Positions 1 through 6,779 of a stretch of 10,120 bases of DNA are shown one piece after another; within the stretch, counting starts at the first letter, position 1; each line of letters opens with the position of its first letter. Source of the DNA: CALFXN01 sp937957815 (GTDB lineage Bacteria; Synergistota; Synergistia; Synergistales; Aminobacteriaceae); assembly GCA_036788195.1 (NCBI GenBank), contig DAIQNX010000064.1:1-10120 (forward strand). Reading direction: 5' to 3'. A program made the translations under genes and the position numbers. The notes under the pieces are model-generated. The model worked only from the letters and a program-made list of their open reading frames with translations. It was not told the origin of the DNA and did not search any database.

Positions 1-57
1 ATCGGAAGGTTCGCGGAACTCCTGCACGCGGCCGGGATCGCGTGTCGCGTCGACTAG
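1..57 (+). CDS. C-terminal tail of an upstream gene (partial)
   Basis: Frame 1 is open from the window edge to a TAG at 55-57 and reads IGRFAELLHAAGIACRVD. The helix-like FAELLHAAGI and the short polar end look like a genuine protein C-terminus, but 18 residues are too few to name a family. No T-rich terminator follows it. The alternative is that this is chance open frame in GC-rich DNA. Confidence 0.35.
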   Translation: MGRFAELLHAAGIACRVD

Positions 58-159
58 CGTTCGGAGGCGGAAGCGGCGTCCATCGAGCCCGATTGTATCC
101 CGTTGCCGCGACCGTTTTCGCGTCGTCCCGGCAATGAGACGCGGGAATGCCGGCGCTCC

Positions 160-168
160 TGATACAAT
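160..168 (+). promoter_or_regulatory. Possible extended -10 promoter
   Basis: TGATACAAT fits the extended -10 pattern TGnTATAAT with one mismatch in the hexamer. No good -35 element is visible at 16-18 bp. Transcription would begin near 175, giving a leader of about 45 nt before the small ORF at 219. That leader contains a 7-bp inverted repeat (AGGCGCG and CGCGCCT). Confidence 0.3.
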
Positions 169-218
169 AGCACCAGGCGCGTTATGGGCAAAATTCGCGC
201 CTTTCTGGAGGGATGACC

Positions 219-434
219 ATGCGAAAGACGGCTCCGGCCGGAATTCTGCGCTTCCTGAACGCTCCGGCGCGACGGCAGGCGGCCGGATCGAACGGATATC
301 GCCCCGGCCCCATCGACTTCGCATCCGCCGACGCCGCGCGGGCGAAGCTCGAGGAAGGCCGCTCCGGGAGGACGGCGCTGCCGCTTCCGCTCCTCGCGGC
401 CGGGAGGCGGTTCCGTAAGAACACGGGCGCCTGA
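219..434 (+). CDS. Small hypothetical ORF, 71 aa
   Basis: The ORF starts at ATG 219, six bases after a strong GGAGGG (207-212), and ends at TGA 432-434. The product begins MRKTAPAGILRFLNAPARRQ and is rich in Ala, Arg, Gly and Pro, with a predicted pI well above neutral. I recognise no domain, signal peptide or membrane segment. The ribosome binding site and a possible extended -10 upstream favour expression. The composition is also what GC-rich non-coding DNA gives by chance, and an overlapping frame (134-418) is open too. It may be a lineage-specific small protein, a decayed gene or spurious. Confidence 0.3.
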   Translation: MRKTAPAGILRFLNAPARRQAAGSNGYRPGPIDFASADAARAKLEEGRSGRTALPLPLLAAGRRFRKNTGA

Positions 435-469
435 CGTTGCGCGCACTCCTTCGGGTGCTCCGCGCGGAC

Positions 470-497
470 ATGACCCGAAAAACGAGATGCGTATGAT
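470..497 (+). promoter_or_regulatory. Possible sigma70-type promoter of the methyltransferase gene
   Basis: TATGAT at 492-497 matches TATAAT at five of six bases. ATGACC at 470-475 matches TTGACA at four of six, with a 16-bp spacer. Transcription from about 504 would give a leader of about 90 nt that includes the palindrome at 548-565. The prediction rests on hexamer matches alone. Confidence 0.3.
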
Positions 498-547
498 GGA
501 ACTCTGGACGAGGATTCGAAATTTCTCCCGATGCGTGAAACGGATTA

Positions 548-565
548 TTTCGTTCCGGAACGAAA
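548..565. promoter_or_regulatory. 18-bp perfect palindrome, candidate operator
   Basis: TTTCGTTCCGGAACGAAA is identical to its own reverse complement over 18 bp. It lies 30 bp upstream of the methyltransferase start and downstream of its possible promoter. A perfect dyad with no loop suits a dimeric repressor site better than an RNA hairpin, but no regulator gene is adjacent. Confidence 0.35.
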
Positions 566-595
566 CGCGCGGGAGCGACACGGAGGGAGAGAAGC

Positions 596-1273
596 ATGAC
601 GGACAACTATTACGCGCAGAAGCTGAACGCCTCGAACCTGTACCGCGTGTACGAGACGCGGATCGAACGGGTGAAGCGATACCTCGACGCGGAAATCGAC
701 TTCGTGCGCCGCAGCCTGCGCGGCGACGAACGAGTCCTCGAACTCGGGGCGGGGTACGGGCGGATCATGAAGAAACTCGCCCCCTTCGCGGCATCGATTA
801 CGGGGATCGATATCTCGGAGGACTCCGTCGCGTTCGGGCGGGAGTATCTCGCGGACGCGACGAACTGCCGCATCGAGACGATGGACGCCCACGCGATCGC
901 GTTCGACGCGGAGTTCGACGTCGTCCTCTGCCTCCAGAACGCCCTGTCGGCGATGAAGGGCGACGCGGCCGACACGGTCGCGCGCTGCGTGAAGTCCCTC
1001 GTTCCGGGCGGAACGCTCTATTGCAGCAGCTACAGCCCGAAGTTCTGGGAGCATCGGCTGGCCTGGTTCCGCGAACAGGCCGACAAGGGACTCCTCGGCG
1101 CGATCGACGATGAGAAGACGCGCGACGGGCTCATCGTCTGCCGTGACGGCTTCGTCGCGCGGACCTTCTCTCCCGGCGACCTCGAATCACTCGGACGCGC
1201 GAGCGGATATCCGTACAGAATCGAGGAGGTCGACGACTCGAGCGTGTTCCTCGTGATCCGGAAGGGAGCGTGA
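596..1273 (+). CDS. Class I SAM-dependent methyltransferase, 225 aa
   Basis: A small cytosolic Rossmann-fold methyltransferase. The glycine-rich motif I is VLELGAGYGRI (residues 47-57), the acidic end of strand 2 is GIDIS (70-74), the motif IV region is FDVVLCLQNALSAM (107-120), and LVPGGTLYCSSYS (135-147) is a typical post-motif strand. The N-terminal segment YYAQKLNASNLYRVYE and the C-terminal SGYPYRIEEVDDSSVF match a family of unassigned methyltransferases that I associate with Firmicutes. The substrate cannot be read from sequence; a small molecule is likely given the lack of RNA- or DNA-binding extensions. Start ATG 596 follows GGAGGG (583-588) at an ideal 7-bp spacing. The gene stands alone, facing the convergent aldolase-like gene 43 bp away. 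Confidence 0.88.
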   Translation: MTDNYYAQKLNASNLYRVYETRIERVKRYLDAEIDFVRRSLRGDERVLELGAGYGRIMKKLAPFAASITGIDISEDSVAFGREYLADATNCRIETMDAHAIAFDAEFDVVLCLQNALSAMKGDAADTVARCVKSLVPGGTLYCSSYSPKFWEHRLAWFREQADKGLLGAIDDEKTRDGLIVCRDGFVARTFSPGDLESLGRASGYPYRIEEVDDSSVFLVIRKGA

Positions 1274-1276
1274 GCC

Positions 1277-1298
1277 CCTTCCGCCGCGATCGCCGCGG
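1277..1298. repeat. Imperfect GC-rich inverted repeat between convergent genes
   Basis: TTCCGC pairs with GCGGAA around a GCGATCGC core, with a single C-C mismatch on each side. It lies in the 43-bp gap between two convergent genes. It could slow transcription from either side, but neither strand shows the T-tract of an intrinsic terminator. Confidence 0.3.
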
Positions 1299-1316
1299 AA
1301 CATGCGTTCCGGATTC

Positions 1317-2360
1317 TCAGTTCCGGCGTCCGGCGAGACGCTTCAGGTCCCCGAGGAACATCCCGACCTTTTCGGGCTTCGTCGCCCAGGACGTCACGAG
1401 CCGGATCGAAGAGTGCGCTTCGTCGGTCCGCGACCACACGTAGAAGCCATACGTCTTCTGCAGGTCGGCGATCATCGCGTCCGGGAGGATCGGGAAGATC
1501 TGGTTCGTCGGGGACTGCGTGAGGAACGGAAAACCGAGTGCGGCGATTCCGCCGGCGAGCTCGGCCGCCATCGCGTTGGCGTGCCGCGCGAGGTCGAAAT
1601 AGAGGGAGTCCTCGAAGAGCGCCGCGAATTGCGCCCCGATCAGGCGTCCCTTCGCGAGAAGCGCGCCGCGCTGTTTCATGTGGAACCGGAAATTTTCCCG
1701 CAGTTCGGGCCGCGTGATTACGATCGCCTCGCCGAGGAGGGCGCCGTTCTTGGTGCCGCCGATATAGAACATGTCGACGAGGCGCGCGATGTCCGCGAGC
1801 GTCACGTCGGATTCTTCGCAGGCGAGCGCCGAGCCGAGCCTCGCGCCGTCGAGGTAGAGACAGAGCCCCTTTTCGCGGCAGACCGCCGAGATCGCTTCGA
1901 GGTCGGTCCTCCGGTAGATCGTTCCGACTTCGGTCGAGTTCGAGATGAAGACGACCCGCGGGCGGACCATGTGTTCGTCCGTATGCGCGTCGACGAGCGC
2001 TCGGATCTGGTCTGGAGCGATCCTGCCGTCCAGGGAGGGGAGCGCGTGGACCTTGTGTCCCGTGGCCTCGATGGCGCCGGTTTCGTGGACGTTGATGTGG
2101 CCGGACTCGACGGCCACGACCGAGTCGAAGGACCGGAGCATGGAGTTCAGGCAGAGCAGGTTCGCCTGCGTGCCGCCGGAGACGAAATGGACGGCCGCGT
2201 CGGAGGCGTCCGCCCGCTTTCGGATCATATCCGCCGCGCGGATGCACAGCGAATCGTTGCCGTATCCGTCCTCCTGATCGAGATTCGTTCCGGCGAGAAG
2301 TTCCAGAATTCTCGGGTGCGCTCCCTCCGAGTAGTCGTTGAAGAAACGGTATGCGTACAT
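1317..2360 (-). CDS. Threonine aldolase / beta-eliminating lyase family PLP enzyme, 347 aa
   Basis: A fold-type I PLP enzyme of the low-specificity threonine aldolase family, which cleaves L-threonine or L-allo-threonine to glycine and acetaldehyde. Visible elements in order are NDYSEGAHPRIL (8-19), GGTQAN (62-67) for the cofactor phosphate, ESGHIN (85-90) with the cofactor-stacking His88, DGARLG (171-176) with the Asp that contacts the PLP ring nitrogen, and YIGGTKNG with Lys204 as the Schiff-base lysine. Length fits the 333-350 aa of the family. The frame is open further upstream, but ATG 2360 is chosen because GGGAGGG lies 8 bases before it and the family N-terminus starts at YRFFNDYSEG. 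It is divergent from the dipeptidase gene, which suggests shared control of amino acid catabolism. The exact substrate (Thr, allo-Thr or a related beta-hydroxy amino acid) is not determined. Confidence 0.87.
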   Translation of the reverse strand: MYAYRFFNDYSEGAHPRILELLAGTNLDQEDGYGNDSLCIRAADMIRKRADASDAAVHFVSGGTQANLLCLNSMLRSFDSVVAVESGHINVHETGAIEATGHKVHALPSLDGRIAPDQIRALVDAHTDEHMVRPRVVFISNSTEVGTIYRRTDLEAISAVCREKGLCLYLDGARLGSALACEESDVTLADIARLVDMFYIGGTKNGALLGEAIVITRPELRENFRFHMKQRGALLAKGRLIGAQFAALFEDSLYFDLARHANAMAAELAGGIAALGFPFLTQSPTNQIFPILPDAMIADLQKTYGFYVWSRTDEAHSSIRLVTSWATKPEKVGMFLGDLKRLAGRRN

Positions 2361-2397
2361 CGGATAGACCCTCCCTGCGATACGTCGGTGTCTCGTC

Positions 2398-2421
2398 CCG
2401 CGGATTCGGAATCTCCCGCGG
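2398..2421. promoter_or_regulatory. Dyad in the divergent aldolase/dipeptidase intergenic region
   Basis: CCGCGG at 2398-2403 is repeated at 2416-2421, and between them GATTC (2403-2407) faces GAATC (2409-2413) about a single base. The nested inverted repeats lie in the leader of the aldolase gene, about 40 bp from its start. They could be an operator shared by the divergent genes or an mRNA hairpin. Confidence 0.25.
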
Positions 2422-2437
2422 TTCTTTCTCCGGCGCA

Positions 2438-2443
2438 AGTATA
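2438..2443 (-). promoter_or_regulatory. Possible -10 element for the aldolase gene
   Basis: On the minus strand TATACT matches TATAAT at five of six bases and sits about 78 bp upstream of the start. No -35 hexamer is visible 17 bp further up, where the sequence is a C-run, so the call is weak. Confidence 0.25.
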
Positions 2444-2471
2444 CATCCTCTCGGACGAGGCGGGGGGGATG

Positions 2472-2480
2472 TGGCATAAT
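2472..2480 (+). promoter_or_regulatory. Possible extended -10 promoter of the dipeptidase gene
   Basis: TGGCATAAT fits TGnTATAAT with one mismatch. Transcription from about 2487 would leave a leader of about 30 nt holding the AAGGAGGA ribosome binding site (2503-2510). No convincing -35 is present, which suits an extended -10 promoter. Confidence 0.4.
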
Positions 2481-2517
2481 ATCGTTGTATGCGATTTTTC
2501 CGAAGGAGGAACGAACC

Positions 2518-3906
2518 ATGATCGAAAATTACGTCGCCGCGCTGAAGGACGAAATCGTCGAGGCCGTGTGCGCCTCCGTTCGCATCTCGAGCGTCGCGGG
2601 GGATCCGGAACCTGGCGCGCCGTTCGGTTCCGGGCCGAAAAAGGCGCTCGACTGGACGCTGGATCTCGCGAAACGCATGGGTTTCCGGACCGGCAGCGTG
2701 GACAACATGGCCGGTTGGGCCGAGATCGGAGAGGGCAGCGAAATGGTCGCGGTCCTGGGACACCTCGACGTCGTTCCCGAAGGCGACGGATGGACCTATC
2801 CGCCGTACGGCGGCGAGATTCACGATGGCATGATCTACGGCCGCGGAGTGCTCGACGACAAGGGGCCGACGATCGGGGCGCTGTTCGCGATGAAGGCGGT
2901 CCGGCAGAGCGGCGTGAAGCTCTCCCGTCGGGTTCGCGTGATCTTCGGGACGAACGAGGAACGCGGCAGTGCGTGCATGAAGCGCTACGTCGAGTCGGGG
3001 CAGGATCTTCCCGTCGCGGGGTTCACGCCCGACGCGGAGTATCCCGTGATCTTCGCGGAGAAGGGCGTTCTCGGCCTGGACCTCGAGTCGCAGTTCACGC
3101 CGGAAGGGCCCGTCCGGGTCGTGTCGATGTCCGGCGGCGTCGCGAAAAACGTCGTCGCGGAACACGCGACCGTCGAAATCGAGACGGACTCCCCAGGCCG
3201 CAAGCGCGTCCTCGACGCGGCGCGCGCGTGGAAGGGACCGGATAAAAGCTCTGTCACGATCGCTGAAGCGGGGAACAGAGTGACGCTCGCGTTTTCCGGC
3301 GTTCCCGCGCACGGTAGCACTCCCGAAAAAGGAGTAAACGCGATCCTGTGCCTCTTCGACTTCTGCGCCGGCCTCAATCTGCCCGGCCGGCAGGGGGCCT
3401 TCTTCGCCGACGCGGTTCGCCTGATCGGGCATGAAACCGACGGAAAGAGCCTCGGGGCGGCGATGGCCGACGATGTGTCCGGCCCGCTGACCGTGTGCGT
3501 CGGAATGCTTTCGGGCGACGAGAAGAAAGCGTCGTTCACGATCAACATCCGCTATCCGATCTCGAAGAAGATGGCCGACGTGATGACCCCGATCGAAGCG
3601 GCCTTCGGCGCGAGCTGCGTCCGCATCGCGGGAACGAGCAACGCGAACCCTCTTCACGTCCCGAAGGATTCGGCGCTCGTGACGACGCTGCGCCGCGTCT
3701 ACAGCGAGGAGACGGGCACGGACCCGGAACCGCTCGCGATCGGCGGCGGAACGTACGCCAAGACGATGCCGAACGTCGTGGCCTTCGGCCCGATCCACCC
3801 GGGGCAGGACTACGTGATCCACGCGGCCGACGAGTGCTGGTCCGTGGACGACCTCATGGGCGCCGTCCGGATGGCCGCGAAGGCCATGATCGAACTGGCG
3901 AAGTAG
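2518..3906 (+). CDS. pepV: PepV-like M20 family dipeptidase, 462 aa
   Basis: A two-metal cytosolic aminopeptidase/dipeptidase of the PepV/Sapep group of family M20, which hydrolyses dipeptides and some beta-alanyl or D-containing substrates. Signature positions are GHLDVVP (81-87: metal ligand His82, catalytic-support Asp84), YGRGVLDDKGP (bridging Asp113), FGTNEERGS (general base Glu147, ligand Glu148), PDAEYPVIFAEKG (ligand Asp172) and the C-terminal YVIHAADE (ligand His435). All metal and catalytic residues are present, and length and spacing agree with PepV (about 470 aa). Residues of roughly 190-380 form the lid/dimerisation domain. Start ATG 2518 follows AAGGAGGA at 7 bp; an upstream in-frame ATG at 2485 has no such site. 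Its partners in this neighbourhood are the dipeptide epimerase and the DUF819 membrane protein. Confidence 0.93.
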   Translation: MIENYVAALKDEIVEAVCASVRISSVAGDPEPGAPFGSGPKKALDWTLDLAKRMGFRTGSVDNMAGWAEIGEGSEMVAVLGHLDVVPEGDGWTYPPYGGEIHDGMIYGRGVLDDKGPTIGALFAMKAVRQSGVKLSRRVRVIFGTNEERGSACMKRYVESGQDLPVAGFTPDAEYPVIFAEKGVLGLDLESQFTPEGPVRVVSMSGGVAKNVVAEHATVEIETDSPGRKRVLDAARAWKGPDKSSVTIAEAGNRVTLAFSGVPAHGSTPEKGVNAILCLFDFCAGLNLPGRQGAFFADAVRLIGHETDGKSLGAAMADDVSGPLTVCVGMLSGDEKKASFTINIRYPISKKMADVMTPIEAAFGASCVRIAGTSNANPLHVPKDSALVTTLRRVYSEETGTDPEPLAIGGGTYAKTMPNVVAFGPIHPGQDYVIHAADECWSVDDLMGAVRMAAKAMIELAK

Positions 3907-3930
3907 CGACGCCTCACGACGCAAACAAGA

Positions 3931-3958
3931 GAGGGGCGGCCTGAAAAGGCCGCCCCTC
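3931..3958. terminator. Hairpin between convergent genes, probable bidirectional terminator
   Basis: GAGGGGCGGCC (3931-3941) and GGCCGCCCCTC (3948-3958) form a perfect 11-bp stem around the loop TGAAAA. Only weak T-runs follow (GTGTTT on +, TCTTGTTT on -). It lies between the convergent stops of the dipeptidase and epimerase genes and would serve both. Confidence 0.75.
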
Positions 3959-3992
3959 CGTGTTTCCGCGAAATCCTCCGACGGGAGATGTC

Positions 3993-5084
3993 CTAGGAAA
4001 CGAACCGGACGCCCTCGACCGCCGTGATGCCGAGCCCCGGCGCGTCGGGCAGCGAAATGGCGGAGCGTTCGTACGTCGCGCCCCCCGTGACGGGGTCCGC
4101 GCTGCACAGGATCGGCGGGTCCATGTCGTAGCGCGTGAAGATCCGCTTCGCGGACGCGAGGTGGCACGCCGCCGTGACGGAAACCTTGCTCTCCATCATC
4201 GCGCCGATCATGCACTCCACGCCGGCCGTCTCGGCCATCGCGCAGATCTTGAGCGCCTGGTGGATGCCGCCCGTCTTCATGAGCTTGATGTTGATCAGGT
4301 CCGCCGCGCGCATCGACAGGATCGTCATCGCGTCGCGCGCGGAAAAGACCGCCTCGTCGGCGAGAATGAGCGTTTCCACGGAGTCCGTGACGGTCTTGAG
4401 CCCATCGAAGTCGTATCCCTTCACGGGCTGCTCGACGAGTTCGATGCCGAGTCCCTTGTCCTCCATGAAGCGGATGGCCCGCACGGCCTCCTTCACGGTC
4501 CACCCCTGATTCGCGTCGGCCCGGAGCAGAATCCGCTCGCCCACGGCGTCGCGGATCGCGGTCAGACGCTCCATGTCCTTCCGGAGGTCCGTTCCGACCT
4601 TGATCTTGAGCGCGTCGTAGCCCTCGGCGACCGCCTCCATGCTGTCGCGCACCATCTCGTCGGGTTCGTTGACGCTGATCGTGTAGTCGGTCGAAATGGC
4701 GCGTCCGTCGCCGCCGAGAAGCCGGTAGAGCGGCATTCCGAACTGCTTCGCGCGAAGGTCGTAGAGCGCGATGTCCACGGCCGCCTTCGCCGATCCGTTG
4801 TGGACGAGCGAATTCCCGAGCGTCGTCATGATGTCGTCGAAGTCGTCCATGTCGCGCCCGACGAGCAGGGGGCGGATGCGTTCCCCGATCGCGCCCGCGA
4901 TGGAGCCGTCCGTGTCGCCCGTGATGACGGCCGTCGGCGGCGCCTCGCCGTACCCCGCGAGGGCGGCGTCCGTCTCGACGACAACGATATTCGTAACCAC
5001 CTCTTTGGCCACCCGGAGAGCGGTCTTGAATGGCTTTTTGAGCGGTATGGCGAGTTTCCCCAGCCGGATGTCCGTAATCCTCAT
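3993..5084 (-). CDS. Dipeptide epimerase (L-Ala-D/L-Glu epimerase type), enolase superfamily, 363 aa
   Basis: A muconate-lactonising subgroup enolase-superfamily enzyme that inverts the second residue of a dipeptide; the best-known activity is L-Ala-D-Glu to L-Ala-L-Glu in murein peptide catabolism. Catalytic bases are Lys162 in KIKVG (160-164) and Lys267 in NIKLMKTGG (265-273). Magnesium ligands are Asp190 (RADANQGW), Glu218 (ELVEQP) and Asp243 (ADEA). GAMMES (294-299) precedes the barrel end, and Asp320-Met-Asp322 is the DxD motif that binds the substrate alpha-amino group and marks dipeptide epimerases. Numbering is almost the same as in Bacillus subtilis YkfB. The ATG lies 10 bp after the permease stop, and the best ribosome binding site, TAGGTG, overlaps that TAG, so the two are probably translationally coupled. 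Substrate preference beyond L-Ala-Glu is unknown. Confidence 0.92.
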   Translation of the reverse strand: MRITDIRLGKLAIPLKKPFKTALRVAKEVVTNIVVVETDAALAGYGEAPPTAVITGDTDGSIAGAIGERIRPLLVGRDMDDFDDIMTTLGNSLVHNGSAKAAVDIALYDLRAKQFGMPLYRLLGGDGRAISTDYTISVNEPDEMVRDSMEAVAEGYDALKIKVGTDLRKDMERLTAIRDAVGERILLRADANQGWTVKEAVRAIRFMEDKGLGIELVEQPVKGYDFDGLKTVTDSVETLILADEAVFSARDAMTILSMRAADLINIKLMKTGGIHQALKICAMAETAGVECMIGAMMESKVSVTAACHLASAKRIFTRYDMDPPILCSADPVTGGATYERSAISLPDAPGLGITAVEGVRFVS

Positions 5085-5094
5085 ATCGTCACAC

Positions 5095-6285
5095 CTACAC
5101 CATCATCGAGAGGATCTTCGCTGTCATCAGCCCTCCGGCGGTTCCCACGACGTATCCCATCAGCGCCATCAGGACGCCCACCGGAACGAGCGTTTCCTTG
5201 TAGGACGCGGCCAAAACGGGCGCGGAGGCGACGGCGCCGATGTTCGCGAGGCTCGCGACGGCGCACGTGAACAGGTCGAGCTTGAAGATCTTGGCGATGA
5301 TCGAAAGCAGCACCGCGTGGATTCCGAGGATCACGAAGCCCGCGGCGAGGTAGTAGGGCGCGTCCGCGAGTTCCTTGAACGAGGCGCGAGAGGCGATCAG
5401 GCAGATGACCATGTAGAGCATCGTCACGGAGACCTGCGAGGAGCCCGGGACCTTCGACATCGGCGTGAGCGCGCCGAGAATTCCCAGAATCGTCGCGATG
5501 ACGATCGTCATCGTGCTCACCGAGAGGAAGTCGCTCTTTCCGAACACGGCGATGAGCTGCGGCGACACGATCGACGCGAGGAACGACGAGACGGCGGCCG
5601 CGAGAAGGCCGGAGCCGAGGAGCAGCGTCAGATCGGCGGTTTCGATCTTGGTGCGCGCGTTGTCCTTGATGTTGGAAAGCATCTCGCCGACTTCGTCGAT
5701 CACCTTCGTGTCGGACTTCGTCCACGCGTTGAACTTGTGCGCGAGCGGCACGGTCGCGAGCAGGAAGATGACCCACAGCGAATAGTTCACGTTATCGACG
5801 AGAAGCGTGTAGCCCATCGCCGAGTCGTTGATCCCGAGCGCGCCCTGGATCGCGACCATGTTGGCCGTTCCGCCGATCCAGCTTCCGGCGAGCGCGCCCC
5901 AGGTCTTCCACGCCTCGGACGGGAAGCCGTTCTTCATGAACGCGAACATGACGACGAACCCGATCATGATCGTGATGGTCGCCGAGAAGAAGCCGACGAG
6001 CATCCTGGGCCCGAGTTTCATGATCTTGCGGATGTCGCAGCGAAGCAGCATCAGGAAGATCATCGCGGGAATCAGATTGCCTCGGACGACCTTGTAGGTG
6101 GCCTTGATGTCATCCGTGTTGCTCCACATGTTGAACGTCGCCATGAGCATGCAGCCGATGTACAGAATGACGGGCGTCGGAACGTACTTGAAGAACGCGT
6201 TGTCCTTGTACTTCATTTCGATGAATGAAACCACTCCCGCAAAACACGCCAGAAACGCAAGATACGTGAAACCGCTGGTGATCAC
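5095..6285 (-). CDS. DUF819 family integral membrane protein, probable transporter, 396 aa
   Basis: A polytopic protein with about 11-12 hydrophobic segments (for example near residues 5-23, 37-52, 68-82, 94-116, 158-181, 217-240, 256-276, 310-332, 366-388) and one polar loop at 183-216. Family hallmarks visible are GSWIGGTAN (134-142) and ANIGAVASAPV (347-357), the paired glycine-rich motifs of DUF819 (YjcL-like) proteins, whose pseudo-symmetric halves suggest a carrier. No ATPase accompanies it, so secondary transport is inferred. The start is taken as GTG 6285, preceded by AGGGAGGGG at six bases and followed at once by a membrane segment. A longer in-frame start at ATG 6390 would translate through the terminator hairpin and is rejected. 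Tight linkage to the epimerase suggests dipeptide, glutamate or related substrates; this is inference. Confidence 0.85.
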   Translation of the reverse strand: MITSGFTYLAFLACFAGVVSFIEMKYKDNAFFKYVPTPVILYIGCMLMATFNMWSNTDDIKATYKVVRGNLIPAMIFLMLLRCDIRKIMKLGPRMLVGFFSATITIMIGFVVMFAFMKNGFPSEAWKTWGALAGSWIGGTANMVAIQGALGINDSAMGYTLLVDNVNYSLWVIFLLATVPLAHKFNAWTKSDTKVIDEVGEMLSNIKDNARTKIETADLTLLLGSGLLAAAVSSFLASIVSPQLIAVFGKSDFLSVSTMTIVIATILGILGALTPMSKVPGSSQVSVTMLYMVICLIASRASFKELADAPYYLAAGFVILGIHAVLLSIIAKIFKLDLFTCAVASLANIGAVASAPVLAASYKETLVPVGVLMALMGYVVGTAGGLMTAKILSMMV

Positions 6286-6311
6286 AAAGTACCCCTCCCT
6301 GTTCCGTACGG

Positions 6312-6331
6312 ATCCCCGCCCCCAGGGGCGG
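6312..6331 (-). other. GC hairpin between terminator and permease ribosome binding site
   Basis: On the minus strand CCCGCCCC and GGGGCGGG form an 8-bp stem with a two-base gap, directly after the T-tract of the terminator at 6345-6381 and 10-20 bp before the permease Shine-Dalgarno. It could stabilise a processed 5' end or affect translation. Confidence 0.45.
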
Positions 6332-6333
6332 GA

Positions 6334-6381
6334 AAATAAAAAACGGCGAACAACGGGTCTCGAGCGGACCCACTGTTCGCC
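6334..6381 (-). terminator. Intrinsic terminator between the DUF3870 and permease genes
   Basis: On the minus strand GGCGAACA (from 6381) pairs with TGTTCGCC (ending 6345), extended inward by GTGGGTC/GACCCGT with two G-U pairs. The 15-bp stem has a 7-nt loop and is followed by GTTTTTTATTTT. It ends the upstream transcript 72 bp after the DUF3870 stop, or acts as an attenuator in the permease leader, since no promoter is evident between it and the permease GTG. Confidence 0.85.
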
Positions 6382-6400
6382 GGATTTCATCCCCTTGCGT

Positions 6401-6424
6401 CGGTGAGAGGCCCCTCACCCGACC
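6401..6424 (-). other. Hairpin upstream of the terminator
   Basis: On the minus strand TCGGGTGAG pairs with CTCACCGA, one G bulged, around GGGCCT. Together with a CAGCG/CGCTG mini-hairpin nearer the DUF3870 stop (around 6435-6447), it makes the 6312-6452 stretch a series of consecutive stem-loops. No known riboswitch consensus was recognised. Confidence 0.4.
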
Positions 6425-6452
6425 GAAGGACGAAGCAGCGTGCGCTGTTCGA

Positions 6453-6779
6453 TTATTGCCCGGAGATTTCCCGGAACTTCTTCACCGCATCCCTGTAGGC
6501 CGCGACGATGGCCTTCTGGGACGACCCGTGATACCGATCCTGAACCTGCGAGACGATCAGCGCGTCGTCCCGGATCATGCGCCGTCCGACGAACAGATCC
6601 CGGATGAAACGGTTCGTCACCTCGACGGTGACCGAGGCCCCGCAGTCCGCGATCTCTCCCGTGGACGGATCCACGACGAGGGAAAGAAAGAACTGGCTGT
6701 ACTGCAGGGTGATCGGATTGTCGCTCGTCGTCCGCGAGTTTCCTACGAGGAGCAGGGAATCATCAGAATAATATGTCAT
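6453..6779 (-). CDS. DUF3870 domain protein, 108 aa
   Basis: A small cytosolic protein of unknown function. The pattern LLLVGNSRTTSDNPIT at the start, VVDPSTGEIADC in the middle, and TNRFIRDLFVGRRM plus DRYHGSSQKAIVAAYRDA toward the end match my recollection of DUF3870: a D-x-x-TGEI turn, an FI-x-x-L-x-VG segment and a closing RY-x-G-x-x-QKAI helix. Start ATG 6779 is preferred because the domain begins there and GGGGGTGG lies upstream; the frame stays open to ATG 6863, which would add 28 residues but has no spaced ribosome binding site. It follows cysK after 157 bp with no intervening terminator seen, so it may be read from the cysteine operon, and it precedes the permease operon. It fills the hinge between both modules, so its role could lie with either. 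Confidence 0.72.
   Translation of the reverse strand: MTYYSDDSLLLVGNSRTTSDNPITLQYSQFFLSLVVDPSTGEIADCGASVTVEVTNRFIRDLFVGRRMIRDDALIVSQVQDRYHGSSQKAIVAAYRDAVKKFREISGQ

Noticed and set aside
1302..3245. 647-codon open frame on the plus strand
   Set aside because: It is antisense to the aldolase gene and out of frame with the dipeptidase gene, and shows no motif.
1030..4503. 1157-codon open frame on the minus strand
   Set aside because: It runs antisense to or out of frame with the methyltransferase, aldolase, dipeptidase and epimerase genes, has Arg/Gly-rich low-complexity composition and no domain. It is a shadow caused by high GC content.
3960..6228. Two long plus-strand open frames (3960-5270 and 4771-6228)
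   Set aside because: Both are antisense to the epimerase and DUF819 genes, whose motifs are intact. Composition is His/Asp/Arg-rich, as expected for a complement shadow.
6345..6390. Possible T-box antiterminator (GTGGGTCCGC resembles the GTGGTACCGC core)
   Set aside because: The similarity falls inside the terminator's own ascending arm. In T-boxes the motif lies upstream of the terminator stem, and no specifier stem or AG-bowl was found.
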